Shown here: one piece after another, positions 57,412-64,000 of the stretch
How the letters are laid out: every line of letters starts with the position of its first letter
How positions within the stretch are numbered: position 1 is the stretch's first letter
From: an uncultured Ralstonia sp.
GTDB lineage: Bacteria > Pseudomonadota > Gammaproteobacteria > Burkholderiales > Burkholderiaceae
Direction of reading: 5' to 3'
DNA length: 64,000 bases
Assembly (NCBI GenBank): GCA_913056305.1
Contig: CAJXMR010000007.1
Span: forward strand, 1-64,000
The notes under the pieces: model-generated
Told to the model about the DNA's origin: nothing
The model's database searches: none
What the model saw: only the letters and a program-made list of their open reading frames with translations
Translations under genes and position numbers: made by a program

Positions 57412-57712
57412 GGTGCGCTCCTGTTTGGAGGAAGCGTTCGGTGTGGCCCCCACATAGCTTCTGTCGGGCGACGCACGTCATCCTGACAAAAATATACGAG
57501 GGTCGCGCGCAGCCGCCATCTCCGGTGCTGCCTGGGGTGGCGCAGCGGAAGGGGCTATGGGCTTTCGGGTTTTGCGAAGGAGGTCGCACGCCAAGCGCAA
57601 CCTATGGTTAAAATGAGCCACGCAGATCAACGAAATCGTGCCGGCCCCCCCGCACGGTTTCCACGCCCGACGGCGTGTGCGCTGTTGTCCATTGCAATCG
57701 GAGGGCTGTGAA

Positions 57713-58003
57713 ATGGAAATCAAGTTCGAATCGAAAGAGGAGTACCCCGTCAACAACGAGGGCCTGCTGTTCGACGCACTCGTGGACGGAGAAAAGGTGA
57801 CCTGCGTGGCAACGCGCGAGGCACTGTGGGCCGGACTGGACAGCGACCAGGTGATGTCCCTGCAGGCAGCCTTCGAAGCGGGGCGAGAACGCATCCAGGA
57901 CGCCGCCCGCGTGCTGATCGCTGACGGTGTGCAGCGAGCCCATGGATTGGAAGATTTGCCGCAACCGGTGGTGGTCAAGGTCGTGCATATCGCATCCGCT
58001 TGA
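57713..58003 (+). CDS. DUF1488 family protein
   Basis: 96 aa. The DUF1488 signature is spread along the protein: an N-terminal beta strand (MEIKFESKEEYPV), VDGEKVTCVATREALW with the conserved Cys, then an amphipathic helix AAFEAGRERIQDAARVLIADG. Cytoplasmic, function unknown. ATG at 57713 follows GAGGG at seven bases. A terminator lies at 58079, between this gene and the hpa promoter. Confidence 0.85.
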   Translation: MEIKFESKEEYPVNNEGLLFDALVDGEKVTCVATREALWAGLDSDQVMSLQAAFEAGRERIQDAARVLIADGVQRAHGLEDLPQPVVVKVVHIASA

Positions 58004-58078
58004 TCCTGTTCGATTGCCTTTGCAGGCATCGGCGTGTCCGATGCATTCGCATGGCGGGCCCACGTCCGCCGTCCCCCG

Positions 58079-58105
58079 AAAGCCGGTCTCCATGACCGGC
58101 TTTTT
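58079..58105 (+). terminator. Rho-independent terminator after the DUF1488 gene
   Basis: AAAGCCGGTC (58079-58088), TCCAT, GACCGGCTTT (58094-58103), then more T. Confidence 0.88.
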
Positions 58106-58130
58106 CATTACCTTTGCAGAAATTTCCGAC

Positions 58131-58172
58131 TTGACAGTGGCCGTGCTTCCGCTAGATTATTAACATGTTAAT
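58131..58172 (+). promoter_or_regulatory. hpa operon promoter with a perfect 14-bp palindromic operator
   Basis: TTGACA (58131-58136, perfect -35), 16 bp, TAGATT (58153-58158) as -10, immediately followed by ATTAACA-TGTTAAT (58159-58172), a perfect palindrome over the expected transcription start. A repressor of the MarR/HpaR type, inducible by the aromatic substrate, would fit; no such gene lies in this window. Confidence 0.7.
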
Positions 58173-58228
58173 GAAATGAGGCAGCGCGCGATGGGCGTGC
58201 GCCAGCCCGGATGCACGAGGAGACCTTT

Positions 58229-58996
58229 ATGCGGCGAGGCAGGGTGACATTGCCGGACGGCCGAGTCCATGACATCACGCTTGCGCATGCGCCGGCGGCT
58301 GGCCGCGCGGAGTCGGGCGCAGGTTTGCACTGGCTGCCGCCAGTGGAGGGTACGGTGGTGGGAGCGCTGCTCAACTACCGCGACGAGATCGATGCACTGG
58401 GCGATGCGCTGTCCGCGCCGCCATATCAGGCACCACCCAAGGCGCCGATCCTCTATATCAAGCCGGCCAACACGCGTATCGGCCATGGGCATGACGTGAC
58501 ATTGCCCGTGGATGTCGATGCAGTCTGGGCGGGTGCCTGCCTGGGTGTGGTGATCGGCCGCACGGCCACGCGCGTCAACCCGTCACAAGCGCGCGACGTG
58601 ATCGCCGGTTACACCATCGTCAATGACCTGACCGTGCCGCACGCGAGCTACTACCGTCCGGCGATCCGCCACAAGTGCCGCGATGGCTTCTGCCCGATCG
58701 GCCCTTGGGTCATCGACCGCAATGACGTGCCTGATGCCGATGCGCTCGACATCGCCGTGCGCATTAACGGCGAGACCAAGCAACGCGCCAACACGTCGAC
58801 GCTGGTCCGCCCGATCGCTCAACTGATTGCCGATGTGACGGCCTTCATGACGCTGGAGCGCGGCGACGTGCTGCTGGTCGGCATGCCCGATCACCCGCCT
58901 CTGGCGCGCGCCGGCGATCGTATCGATATCGACATCACCCACATCGGCACGCTGACCACGCATCTGGTCCGCCACGCGCAGGAGGCCACGCAATGA
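58229..58996 (+). CDS. hpaG1: Homoprotocatechuate catabolism bifunctional isomerase/decarboxylase, subunit 1
   Basis: N-terminal half-equivalent of HpaG/HpcE, which decarboxylates 5-oxopent-3-ene-1,2,5-tricarboxylate and isomerises HHDD. 255 aa from ATG 58229, six bases after GAGGAG. FAH-family fold: VVGALLNYRDEIDALG near residue 45, IVNDLTVPHASYYRP, KCRDGFCPIGPWVIDR with the metal ligands, and MPDHPPLARAGDRIDIDI near the end. In E. coli the two halves are fused; here they are separate genes with an ATGA overlap. Confidence 0.9.
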   Translation: MRRGRVTLPDGRVHDITLAHAPAAGRAESGAGLHWLPPVEGTVVGALLNYRDEIDALGDALSAPPYQAPPKAPILYIKPANTRIGHGHDVTLPVDVDAVWAGACLGVVIGRTATRVNPSQARDVIAGYTIVNDLTVPHASYYRPAIRHKCRDGFCPIGPWVIDRNDVPDADALDIAVRINGETKQRANTSTLVRPIAQLIADVTAFMTLERGDVLLVGMPDHPPLARAGDRIDIDITHIGTLTTHLVRHAQEATQ

Positions 58997-59763
58997 AACA
59001 CGCGCGCATCGCCTATGACGGCGCAATCCACCGCGTCACCGCCGTACCCGGCGACGATACCCGCGTGCAACTGGCCGACGGCCGCGTGCTGCACGAAACC
59101 GAGGTGGTCTGGCTGCCGCCGGTGGAGCCGCGCACGATCTTCGCGCTGGGTCTGAGCTACGCGGATCACGCCAAGGAACTGGCCTTCAAGGCCCCCGAGG
59201 AACCGCTTGCGTTCCTGAAGGGCCCGAACACGCTGATCGGCCACCGCGCCCACACCGTGCGCCCGGCCGGCGTCGCCTTCATGCACTACGAGTGCGAGCT
59301 GGTGGTGGTGATCGGCAAGACCGCGCACAACGTGCCGCGCGAGCGCGCCTACGACTACGTCGCCGGCTACACCGTGGCCAACGACTACGCGATCCGCGAT
59401 TACCTCGAGAACTACTACCGCCCGAACCTGCGCGTGAAGAGCCGCGACACCTGCACGCCCATCGGCCCCTGGCTGGTCGACCGCGACGACGTGCCCGACC
59501 CCATGAACCTCGCCCTGCGTGCCACCGTCAATGGCCGCGTGACGCAGGAGGGCAGCACGCGCGACATGATCTTCGACATCCCGGCGCTCATCGCATGGTT
59601 CTCCAGCCTCATGACGCTCGGCGCCGGCGACATGATCCTGACCGGCACGCCCGAGGGCCTGGCCGATACGCAACCCGGCGACGAGGTCGTCACTGAAATT
59701 GAAGGCATCGGCCGACTGGTCAGCACCATCGTCGCCGAACAACCGAGCAAGGAGCCCGCATGA
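58993..59763 (+). CDS. hpaG2: Homoprotocatechuate catabolism bifunctional isomerase/decarboxylase, subunit 2
   Basis: C-terminal half-equivalent of HpaG/HpcE, 256 aa, FAH fold. ALGLSYADHAKELAF near residue 50, FMHYECELVVVIGKTAHNV with metal-binding Glu residues, SRDTCTPIGPWLVDRDDVPDP, and MILTGTPEGLADTQPGDEV. The ATG overlaps the stop of hpaG1 by four bases, and the stop overlaps the hpaE start by four, so the proteins are made in fixed ratio. Confidence 0.92.
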   Translation: MKHARIAYDGAIHRVTAVPGDDTRVQLADGRVLHETEVVWLPPVEPRTIFALGLSYADHAKELAFKAPEEPLAFLKGPNTLIGHRAHTVRPAGVAFMHYECELVVVIGKTAHNVPRERAYDYVAGYTVANDYAIRDYLENYYRPNLRVKSRDTCTPIGPWLVDRDDVPDPMNLALRATVNGRVTQEGSTRDMIFDIPALIAWFSSLMTLGAGDMILTGTPEGLADTQPGDEVVTEIEGIGRLVSTIVAEQPSKEPA

Positions 59764-61253
59764 ACACGCGCATGAATCCCGTCAGCATGGACCCGATCCG
59801 TCACTGGATCGACGGCCGCCAGGTCGACAGCGCCGAGCGCTTCATCACCACCAACCCGGCCACGGGCGAGGCAATTGCCGAGGTGGCGTCGGGCGGTGAG
59901 GCGGAGATCAACGCGGCCGTGGCCGCAGCCAAGGCGGCGTTCCCGGCCTGGGCCAACACGCCGGCCAAGCAGCGCGCCAAGCTGATGCGCCGCCTGGGCG
60001 AGCTGATCGAGCAGAACGTGCCGCACCTGGCCGCACTGGAAACCATGGACACCGGCCTGCCGATCACGCAGACCAGCAAGCAGCTCATTCCACGCGCATC
60101 GGAGAACTTCCACTTCTTCGCCGAGGTCTGCACGCAGGTCAATGGCCGCACGTATCCGGTCGACGACCAGATGCTGAACTACACGCTCTATCAGCCGGTG
60201 GGCGTGTGCGCGCTGATCTCGCCGTGGAACGTGCCGTTCATGACGGCCACCTGGAAGGTCGCGCCGTGCCTGGCGCTGGGCAACACGGCGGTGCTGAAGA
60301 TGTCAGAGCTGTCGCCGCTGACGGCGGATCAGTTGGGCCGTCTGGCGCTCGAAGCCGGCATCCCGCCGGGCGTGCTGAACGTCGTCCAGGGCTACGGCGC
60401 CACCGCTGGTGATGCGCTGGTGCGCCATCCGGACGTGCGCGTGGTGTCGTTCACTGGCGGCACGACCACCGGCAAGCGCATCATGGAACGCGCCGGGCTG
60501 AAGAAATTCTCGATGGAGCTGGGCGGCAAATCCCCCGTGCTGATCTTCGACGATGCGGACCTGGACCGCGCGCTCGATGCCTCGCTCTTCACCATCTTCT
60601 CGATCAACGGCGAGCGCTGCACAGCCGGCTCGCGCATCTTCGTGCAGGAAACCGTCTACGACGACTTCGTGCGCAAGTTTGCCGAGCGCGCCAAACGCCT
60701 CACGGTGGGCGATCCGACCGATGAGAAGACCAACGTCGGCTCGATGATCACGCGTGCGCACTGGGAGAAGGTGACAGGCTATATCCGCCTGGGCGAGCAG
60801 GAAGGCGCCAAGATATTGGCCGGTGGCCCGGATAAACCGGCGGGCCTGCCCGAGCACCTGAAGAACGGTAACTTCGTCGCGCCGACCGTGCTTGCGAACG
60901 TCGACAACCGCATGCGCGTGGCACAGGAAGAGATCTTTGGCCCGGTGGCCTGCTTGATCCCGTTCAAGGACGAGGCCGACGGCCTGAAGCTCGCCAACGA
61001 TGTGGAATACGGCCTGGCCTCGTATATCTGGACGGAAGACGTGGGCAAGGTGCATCGCCTGGCGCGCGGCATCGAGGCGGGCATGGTGTTCGTCAACAGT
61101 CAGAACGTGCGCGACCTGCGCCAGCCGTTCGGCGGCGTGAAGGCTTCGGGCACCGGCCGCGAGGGCGGCGAGTACAGCCTGGAGGTGTTTGCCGAGCTCA
61201 AGAACGTCTGCATCTCGATGGGCAGCCACCACATCCCGCGCTGGGGCGTTTGA
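59760..61253 (+). CDS. hpaE: 5-carboxymethyl-2-hydroxymuconate semialdehyde dehydrogenase
   Basis: Aldehyde dehydrogenase superfamily, 497 aa; oxidises the ring-cleavage semialdehyde with NAD. Catalytic Cys is in NGERCTAGSR and the general-base Glu in FSMELGGKSPV; NAD loop VSFTGGTTTGKRIME. The block SPWNVPFMTATWKVAPCLALGNT marks the family (first 20 from SPW). The first ~12 residues (MNTRMNPVSMDP) are a short extension; the Met at residue 10 is another possible start, but ATG 59760 overlaps the previous stop. Confidence 0.93.
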   Translation: MNTRMNPVSMDPIRHWIDGRQVDSAERFITTNPATGEAIAEVASGGEAEINAAVAAAKAAFPAWANTPAKQRAKLMRRLGELIEQNVPHLAALETMDTGLPITQTSKQLIPRASENFHFFAEVCTQVNGRTYPVDDQMLNYTLYQPVGVCALISPWNVPFMTATWKVAPCLALGNTAVLKMSELSPLTADQLGRLALEAGIPPGVLNVVQGYGATAGDALVRHPDVRVVSFTGGTTTGKRIMERAGLKKFSMELGGKSPVLIFDDADLDRALDASLFTIFSINGERCTAGSRIFVQETVYDDFVRKFAERAKRLTVGDPTDEKTNVGSMITRAHWEKVTGYIRLGEQEGAKILAGGPDKPAGLPEHLKNGNFVAPTVLANVDNRMRVAQEEIFGPVACLIPFKDEADGLKLANDVEYGLASYIWTEDVGKVHRLARGIEAGMVFVNSQNVRDLRQPFGGVKASGTGREGGEYSLEVFAELKNVCISMGSHHIPRWGV

Positions 61254-61314
61254 TGCGCCACCGCACGTACAGCACGACACAGCACTAGCGCACTAGAGGG
61301 CGGAAGGAGACACC

Positions 61315-62172
61315 ATGGGCAAGCTGGCATTGGCCGCGAAGATCACCCACGTACCGTCGATGTATCTGTCGGAGTTGCCCGGCAAGCATCACGGCTGCCG
61401 CGCGGCGGCCATCGAGGGCCACCGCATCATTGGGCAGCGCTGCCGTGACCTGGGCGTCGACACCATCGTCGTGTCGGACACGCACTGGCTGGTCAACGCC
61501 GGCTATCACGTCAACTGCAACGGGCGCTTCGAGGGCGTCTACACCAGCAATGAGCTGCCGCATTTCATCAAGGACATGCGCTACAGCTATCCGGGCAACC
61601 CGGCATTGGGCCACCTGATTGCCAAGACGGCGACCGAGCATGGCGTGTTCACACGCTCCCACGAGATCAATAGCCTGGACCTCGAATACGGCACGCTGGT
61701 GCCGATGCGCTACATGAACAGCGACCAGCATTTCAAGGTCGTATCGATCGCCGGCTGGTGCGCATGGCACCAACTGGACGAGAGCCGCCGCTTCGGCGAA
61801 GCCCTGCTCAAGGCCATCGAGGCCAGCGACAGCACCGTGGCGTTCTTCGCCAGTGGCTCGCTGTCGCACCGCTTCAATGACAACGGCAGTCCGGAAGACG
61901 CCATCCACAAGATCAGCCGCGAGTTCTACAAGCAGGTCGACCTGCGCGTGGTCGACTTGTGGAAGCAGGGCGACTGGAAGACCTTCTGCGCCATGCTGCC
62001 CGAGTTCGCCACGCTGTGCTGCGGCGAAGGCGGCATGCACGACACGGCGATGCTGCTCGGCCTGCTCGGGTGGGATGCCTATGACAAGGGCGTGGAGATC
62101 GTTACCGACTACTTCCCGAGTTCCGGCACCGGCCAGATCAACGCGATCTTCCCGCTGCCACAGCGGGCATGA
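61315..62172 (+). CDS. hpaD: 3,4-dihydroxyphenylacetate 2,3-dioxygenase
   Basis: Extradiol ring-cleavage dioxygenase of the LigB class, 285 aa, Fe(II)-dependent. It begins GKLALAAKITHVPSMYLSELPGKHHG, where the first His residues are iron ligands, followed by VVSDTHWLVNAGYHV and FFASGSLSHRFNDNG. This is the key meta-cleavage step of homoprotocatechuate breakdown. GGAAGGAGACACC precedes the ATG at 61315, 61 bp after hpaE. Confidence 0.94.
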   Translation: MGKLALAAKITHVPSMYLSELPGKHHGCRAAAIEGHRIIGQRCRDLGVDTIVVSDTHWLVNAGYHVNCNGRFEGVYTSNELPHFIKDMRYSYPGNPALGHLIAKTATEHGVFTRSHEINSLDLEYGTLVPMRYMNSDQHFKVVSIAGWCAWHQLDESRRFGEALLKAIEASDSTVAFFASGSLSHRFNDNGSPEDAIHKISREFYKQVDLRVVDLWKQGDWKTFCAMLPEFATLCCGEGGMHDTAMLLGLLGWDAYDKGVEIVTDYFPSSGTGQINAIFPLPQRA

Positions 62173-62185
62173 GCAGGAGACCACC

Positions 62186-62575
62186 ATGCCGCACGTGATC
62201 GTCGAATACACCGACAACCTGGGCGACGACGCCCGCATCCCGCAGCTGCTGGAGACCATCAACGCCACGCTGATCGCGCAGAACGGCGTGTTCCCGACCG
62301 GCGGCATCCGCTCGCGCGCCATCAAGCTGACGGAATACCGCGTTGCCGACGGCAAGGAAGACGACGCCTTCGTCCACGTGACGATGAAGATCGGCGCTGG
62401 GCGCTCGGCCGAGGTCAAGAAAGCCGCCTGCGACGCGCTGTTCGAAGCGATCAAGGTGCATTTTGCCGACGCCTTCGCCAAGCGCTACCTCGCGCTGTCG
62501 ATGGAGCTGACCGAGTTCGACGAGGGCGGCAGCTACAAGCACAACAACATTCATGCTCGCTTTCGCAAGGCGTAA
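62186..62575 (+). CDS. hpaF: 5-carboxymethyl-2-hydroxymuconate delta-isomerase
   Basis: 129-aa tautomerase-superfamily enzyme. The mature N-terminal catalytic Pro is Pro2 (MPHVIVEYTDNL), exposed after Met removal. Other landmarks: GGIRSRAIKLTEYRVADGK, and LALSMELTEFDEGGSYKHNNIH at the C-terminus (quoted in part). AGCAGGAGACCACC precedes the ATG. Three bases separate its stop from hpaH. Confidence 0.93.
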   Translation: MPHVIVEYTDNLGDDARIPQLLETINATLIAQNGVFPTGGIRSRAIKLTEYRVADGKEDDAFVHVTMKIGAGRSAEVKKAACDALFEAIKVHFADAFAKRYLALSMELTEFDEGGSYKHNNIHARFRKA

Positions 62576-62578
62576 TCC

Positions 62579-63388
62579 ATGTCAAACATTCCTCATGTTC
62601 CTCATCGGCTGATTGCGCGCAATCTCCACCAAGCAGAGATCGATCGCAAGCAAATCCGCCAAGTCTCGCTCGACCACCCGGACATCACCATCGACGATGC
62701 CTACGCCATCCAACGCGAATGGGTGGCGATGAAGCTGGCCGAAGGGCGGCGTCTGAAGGGCCACAAGATTGGCCTGACCTCACGCGCGATGCAGCAGTCG
62801 TCGCAGATCGACGAGCCGGACTATGGCGCGCTGCTCGATGACATGTTCTTTGCCGAGGGCAGCGAGATTCCCGCTGGGCGCTTCATCGTGCCGCGCGTGG
62901 AAGTGGAGCTGGCCTTCGTGCTCGGCAAGCGGCTGGAGGGGCCGGAGGTGACGCTGTTCGATGTGTACGAGGCCGTGGATCACGTGATCCCGGCGCTGGA
63001 GATCATCGATGCGCGCTCGCAGTCGATCGACCCGGACAGCGGCCGGCCGCGCAAGGTGTTCGACACCATCGCCGACAACGCCGCCAACGCCGGCGTGGTG
63101 ATGGGCGGCCGACCAATCCGCATGCGCGATGTGGACCTGCGCTGGGTGAGCGCGATCCTGTCGCGCAACGCCGTCATCGAAGAGACGGGCGTGGCGGCCG
63201 GCGTGCTGAACCATCCGGCCAACGGCGTGGTGTGGCTGGCCAACAAGCTGGCACCGCACGGCGTGGCGCTGGAGCCGGGGCAGGTGATCCTGGGTGGCTC
63301 GTTCACTCGGCCGGTGCCCGCCCGCCCCGGTGATACATTCCACTGCGACTACGGCCCGCTCGGCAGCATCGCCTGCCATTTCGTTTAA
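62579..63388 (+). CDS. hpaH: 2-oxo-hept-4-ene-1,7-dioate hydratase
   Basis: Hydratase of the FAH-like HpaH/MhpD group, 269 aa, Mg-dependent. [19 protein letters not shown] near residue 60, [17 protein letters not shown] with metal-binding Glu residues, and [28 protein letters not shown] in the middle (each in part). AGGCGTAATCC precedes the ATG, a weak ribosome site, so translation may depend on coupling to hpaF three bases upstream. Confidence 0.92.
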   Translation: MSNIPHVPHRLIARNLHQAEIDRKQIRQVSLDHPDITIDDAYAIQREWVAMKLAEGRRLKGHKIGLTSRAMQQSSQIDEPDYGALLDDMFFAEGSEIPAGRFIVPRVEVELAFVLGKRLEGPEVTLFDVYEAVDHVIPALEIIDARSQSIDPDSGRPRKVFDTIADNAANAGVVMGGRPIRMRDVDLRWVSAILSRNAVIEETGVAAGVLNHPANGVVWLANKLAPHGVALEPGQVILGGSFTRPVPARPGDTFHCDYGPLGSIACHFV

Positions 63389-63417
63389 CCGTCTAACTCT
63401 GACAGGACGCCCACGAC

Positions 63418-64000
63418 ATGCAGCTTCCGGTGAACCACTTCAAGCGCGCGCTGGCTGAGAAGCGGCCGCAGATCGGTCTGTGGCTGGCGATGGCGCATCC
63501 GTATCCGGCGGAGATCGTCGCCGGGGCGGGCTTCGACTGGCTGCTGATCGACGGCGAGCATGCGCCCAACCAGTTGCAGTCGACGCTGGCGCAATTGCAG
63601 GCGGTGGCGCCGTACCCGTCGCACCCGATCGTGCGCCCGGCCTGGAACGATGCGGTCGAGATCAAGCGCCTGCTCGACATCGGTGCGCAGACGCTGTTGG
63701 TGCCGATGGTGCAGAGCGCCGAGGAAGCACGCGCAGCTGTGGAGGCGATGCGCTACCCGCCCAATGGCATTCGCGGCGTGGGCAGCGCACTGGCCCGTGC
63801 GTCCCGTTGGAGCCGCGTGGACGACTACGTCCGCCGCGCCGACGCCGAGATGTGCACGCTGGTGCAGGTGGAAACGCCGCGCGGCGTGGAACACCTCGAT
63901 GCCATCCTGGCCGTGAACGGCGTGGACGGCGTCTTCATTGGCCCAGCCGACCTGGCGGCGTCGATGGGCCACCTGGGCGAGCCCGGCCATCCCGAGGTGC
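63418..64000 (+). CDS. hpaI: 4-hydroxy-2-oxo-heptane-1,7-dioate aldolase (partial, cut by window end)
   Basis: Class II pyruvate aldolase that splits the last pathway intermediate into pyruvate and succinate semialdehyde. About 194 residues are visible: [33 protein letters not shown] with catalytic His/Asp, [29 protein letters not shown], and [16 protein letters not shown] with metal-binding Glu (each in part). ATG at 63418 follows ACAGGACGCCCACGAC. The C-terminus lies beyond the window. Confidence 0.93.
   Translation, partial: MQLPVNHFKRALAEKRPQIGLWLAMAHPYPAEIVAGAGFDWLLIDGEHAPNQLQSTLAQLQAVAPYPSHPIVRPAWNDAVEIKRLLDIGAQTLLVPMVQSAEEARAAVEAMRYPPNGIRGVGSALARASRWSRVDDYVRRADAEMCTLVQVETPRGVEHLDAILAVNGVDGVFIGPADLAASMGHLGEPGHPEV

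Overview
The window is high-GC chromosomal DNA of a beta-proteobacterium. Gene content and order (ftsH-folP-glmM, pstSCAB-phoUBR-ppk/ppx, thrS-infC-rpmI-rplT-pheST-ihfA, scoAB-hydroxybutyrate dehydrogenase) point to Burkholderiaceae, most likely a non-phytopathogenic Ralstonia. I see no insertion sequence, prophage, CRISPR array or replication origin. Coding density is high and nearly all genes are intact; ftsH (left edge) and hpaI (right edge) are cut by the window.

Layout. 1-3.1 kb: end of ftsH, then folP and glmM. 3.1-15.4 kb: a phosphate block with the Pst transporter, PhoU, the PhoB/PhoR two-component system, divergent ppk and ppx, an ornithine-lipid-type acyltransferase and sixA. Pho boxes are readable upstream of pstS and of the acyltransferase, with a weaker candidate at ppk. 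15.6-19.3 kb: tRNA-Pro(UGG) and a sulfide/persulfide detoxification cluster (TauE/SafE exporter, SQR-like flavoprotein, BigR-type repressor, divergent persulfide dioxygenase) with a clear palindromic operator. 19.3-21.3 kb: a gene-poor stretch of visibly lower GC with a membrane protein, tRNA-Arg(UCU) and a small membrane ORF behind a structured leader. 21.3-34 kb: assorted metabolism and envelope genes (FAD oxidase, WrbA, YihY, MetY-type enzyme, CBS protein, MFS-acyltransferase fusion, FKBP, aroC, ETF-QO). 34-41.4 kb: SDR, PAS-LuxR regulator, scoAB plus 3-hydroxybutyrate dehydrogenase, a hydrolase, RidA and relA. 41.4-49.8 kb: tRNA-Val, then the translation cluster thrS-infC-rpmI-rplT-pheS-pheT-ihfA-merR and tRNA-Pro(GGG). 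49.9-58 kb: bluB, an AraC regulator, small enzymes, dinB, an amino-acid permease and DUF genes. 58.1-64 kb: the homoprotocatechuate meta-cleavage operon hpaG1-G2-E-D-F-H-I.

The most notable observations are: (1) a 14-codon ORF with three consecutive Thr codons, followed by alternative hairpins and a terminator, directly upstream of thrS, which looks like a transcription attenuator controlled by a leader peptide; (2) a Pho box with a well-spaced -10 element upstream of the olsB-like gene, placing lipid remodelling in the Pho regulon; (3) an AUC start codon for infC; (4) the BigR cluster and its operator; (5) a perfect 14-bp palindrome at the hpa promoter; and (6) a palindrome plus structured leader upstream of an undescribed 67-aa membrane ORF. 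All function calls come from reading the sequence; no database search was run.
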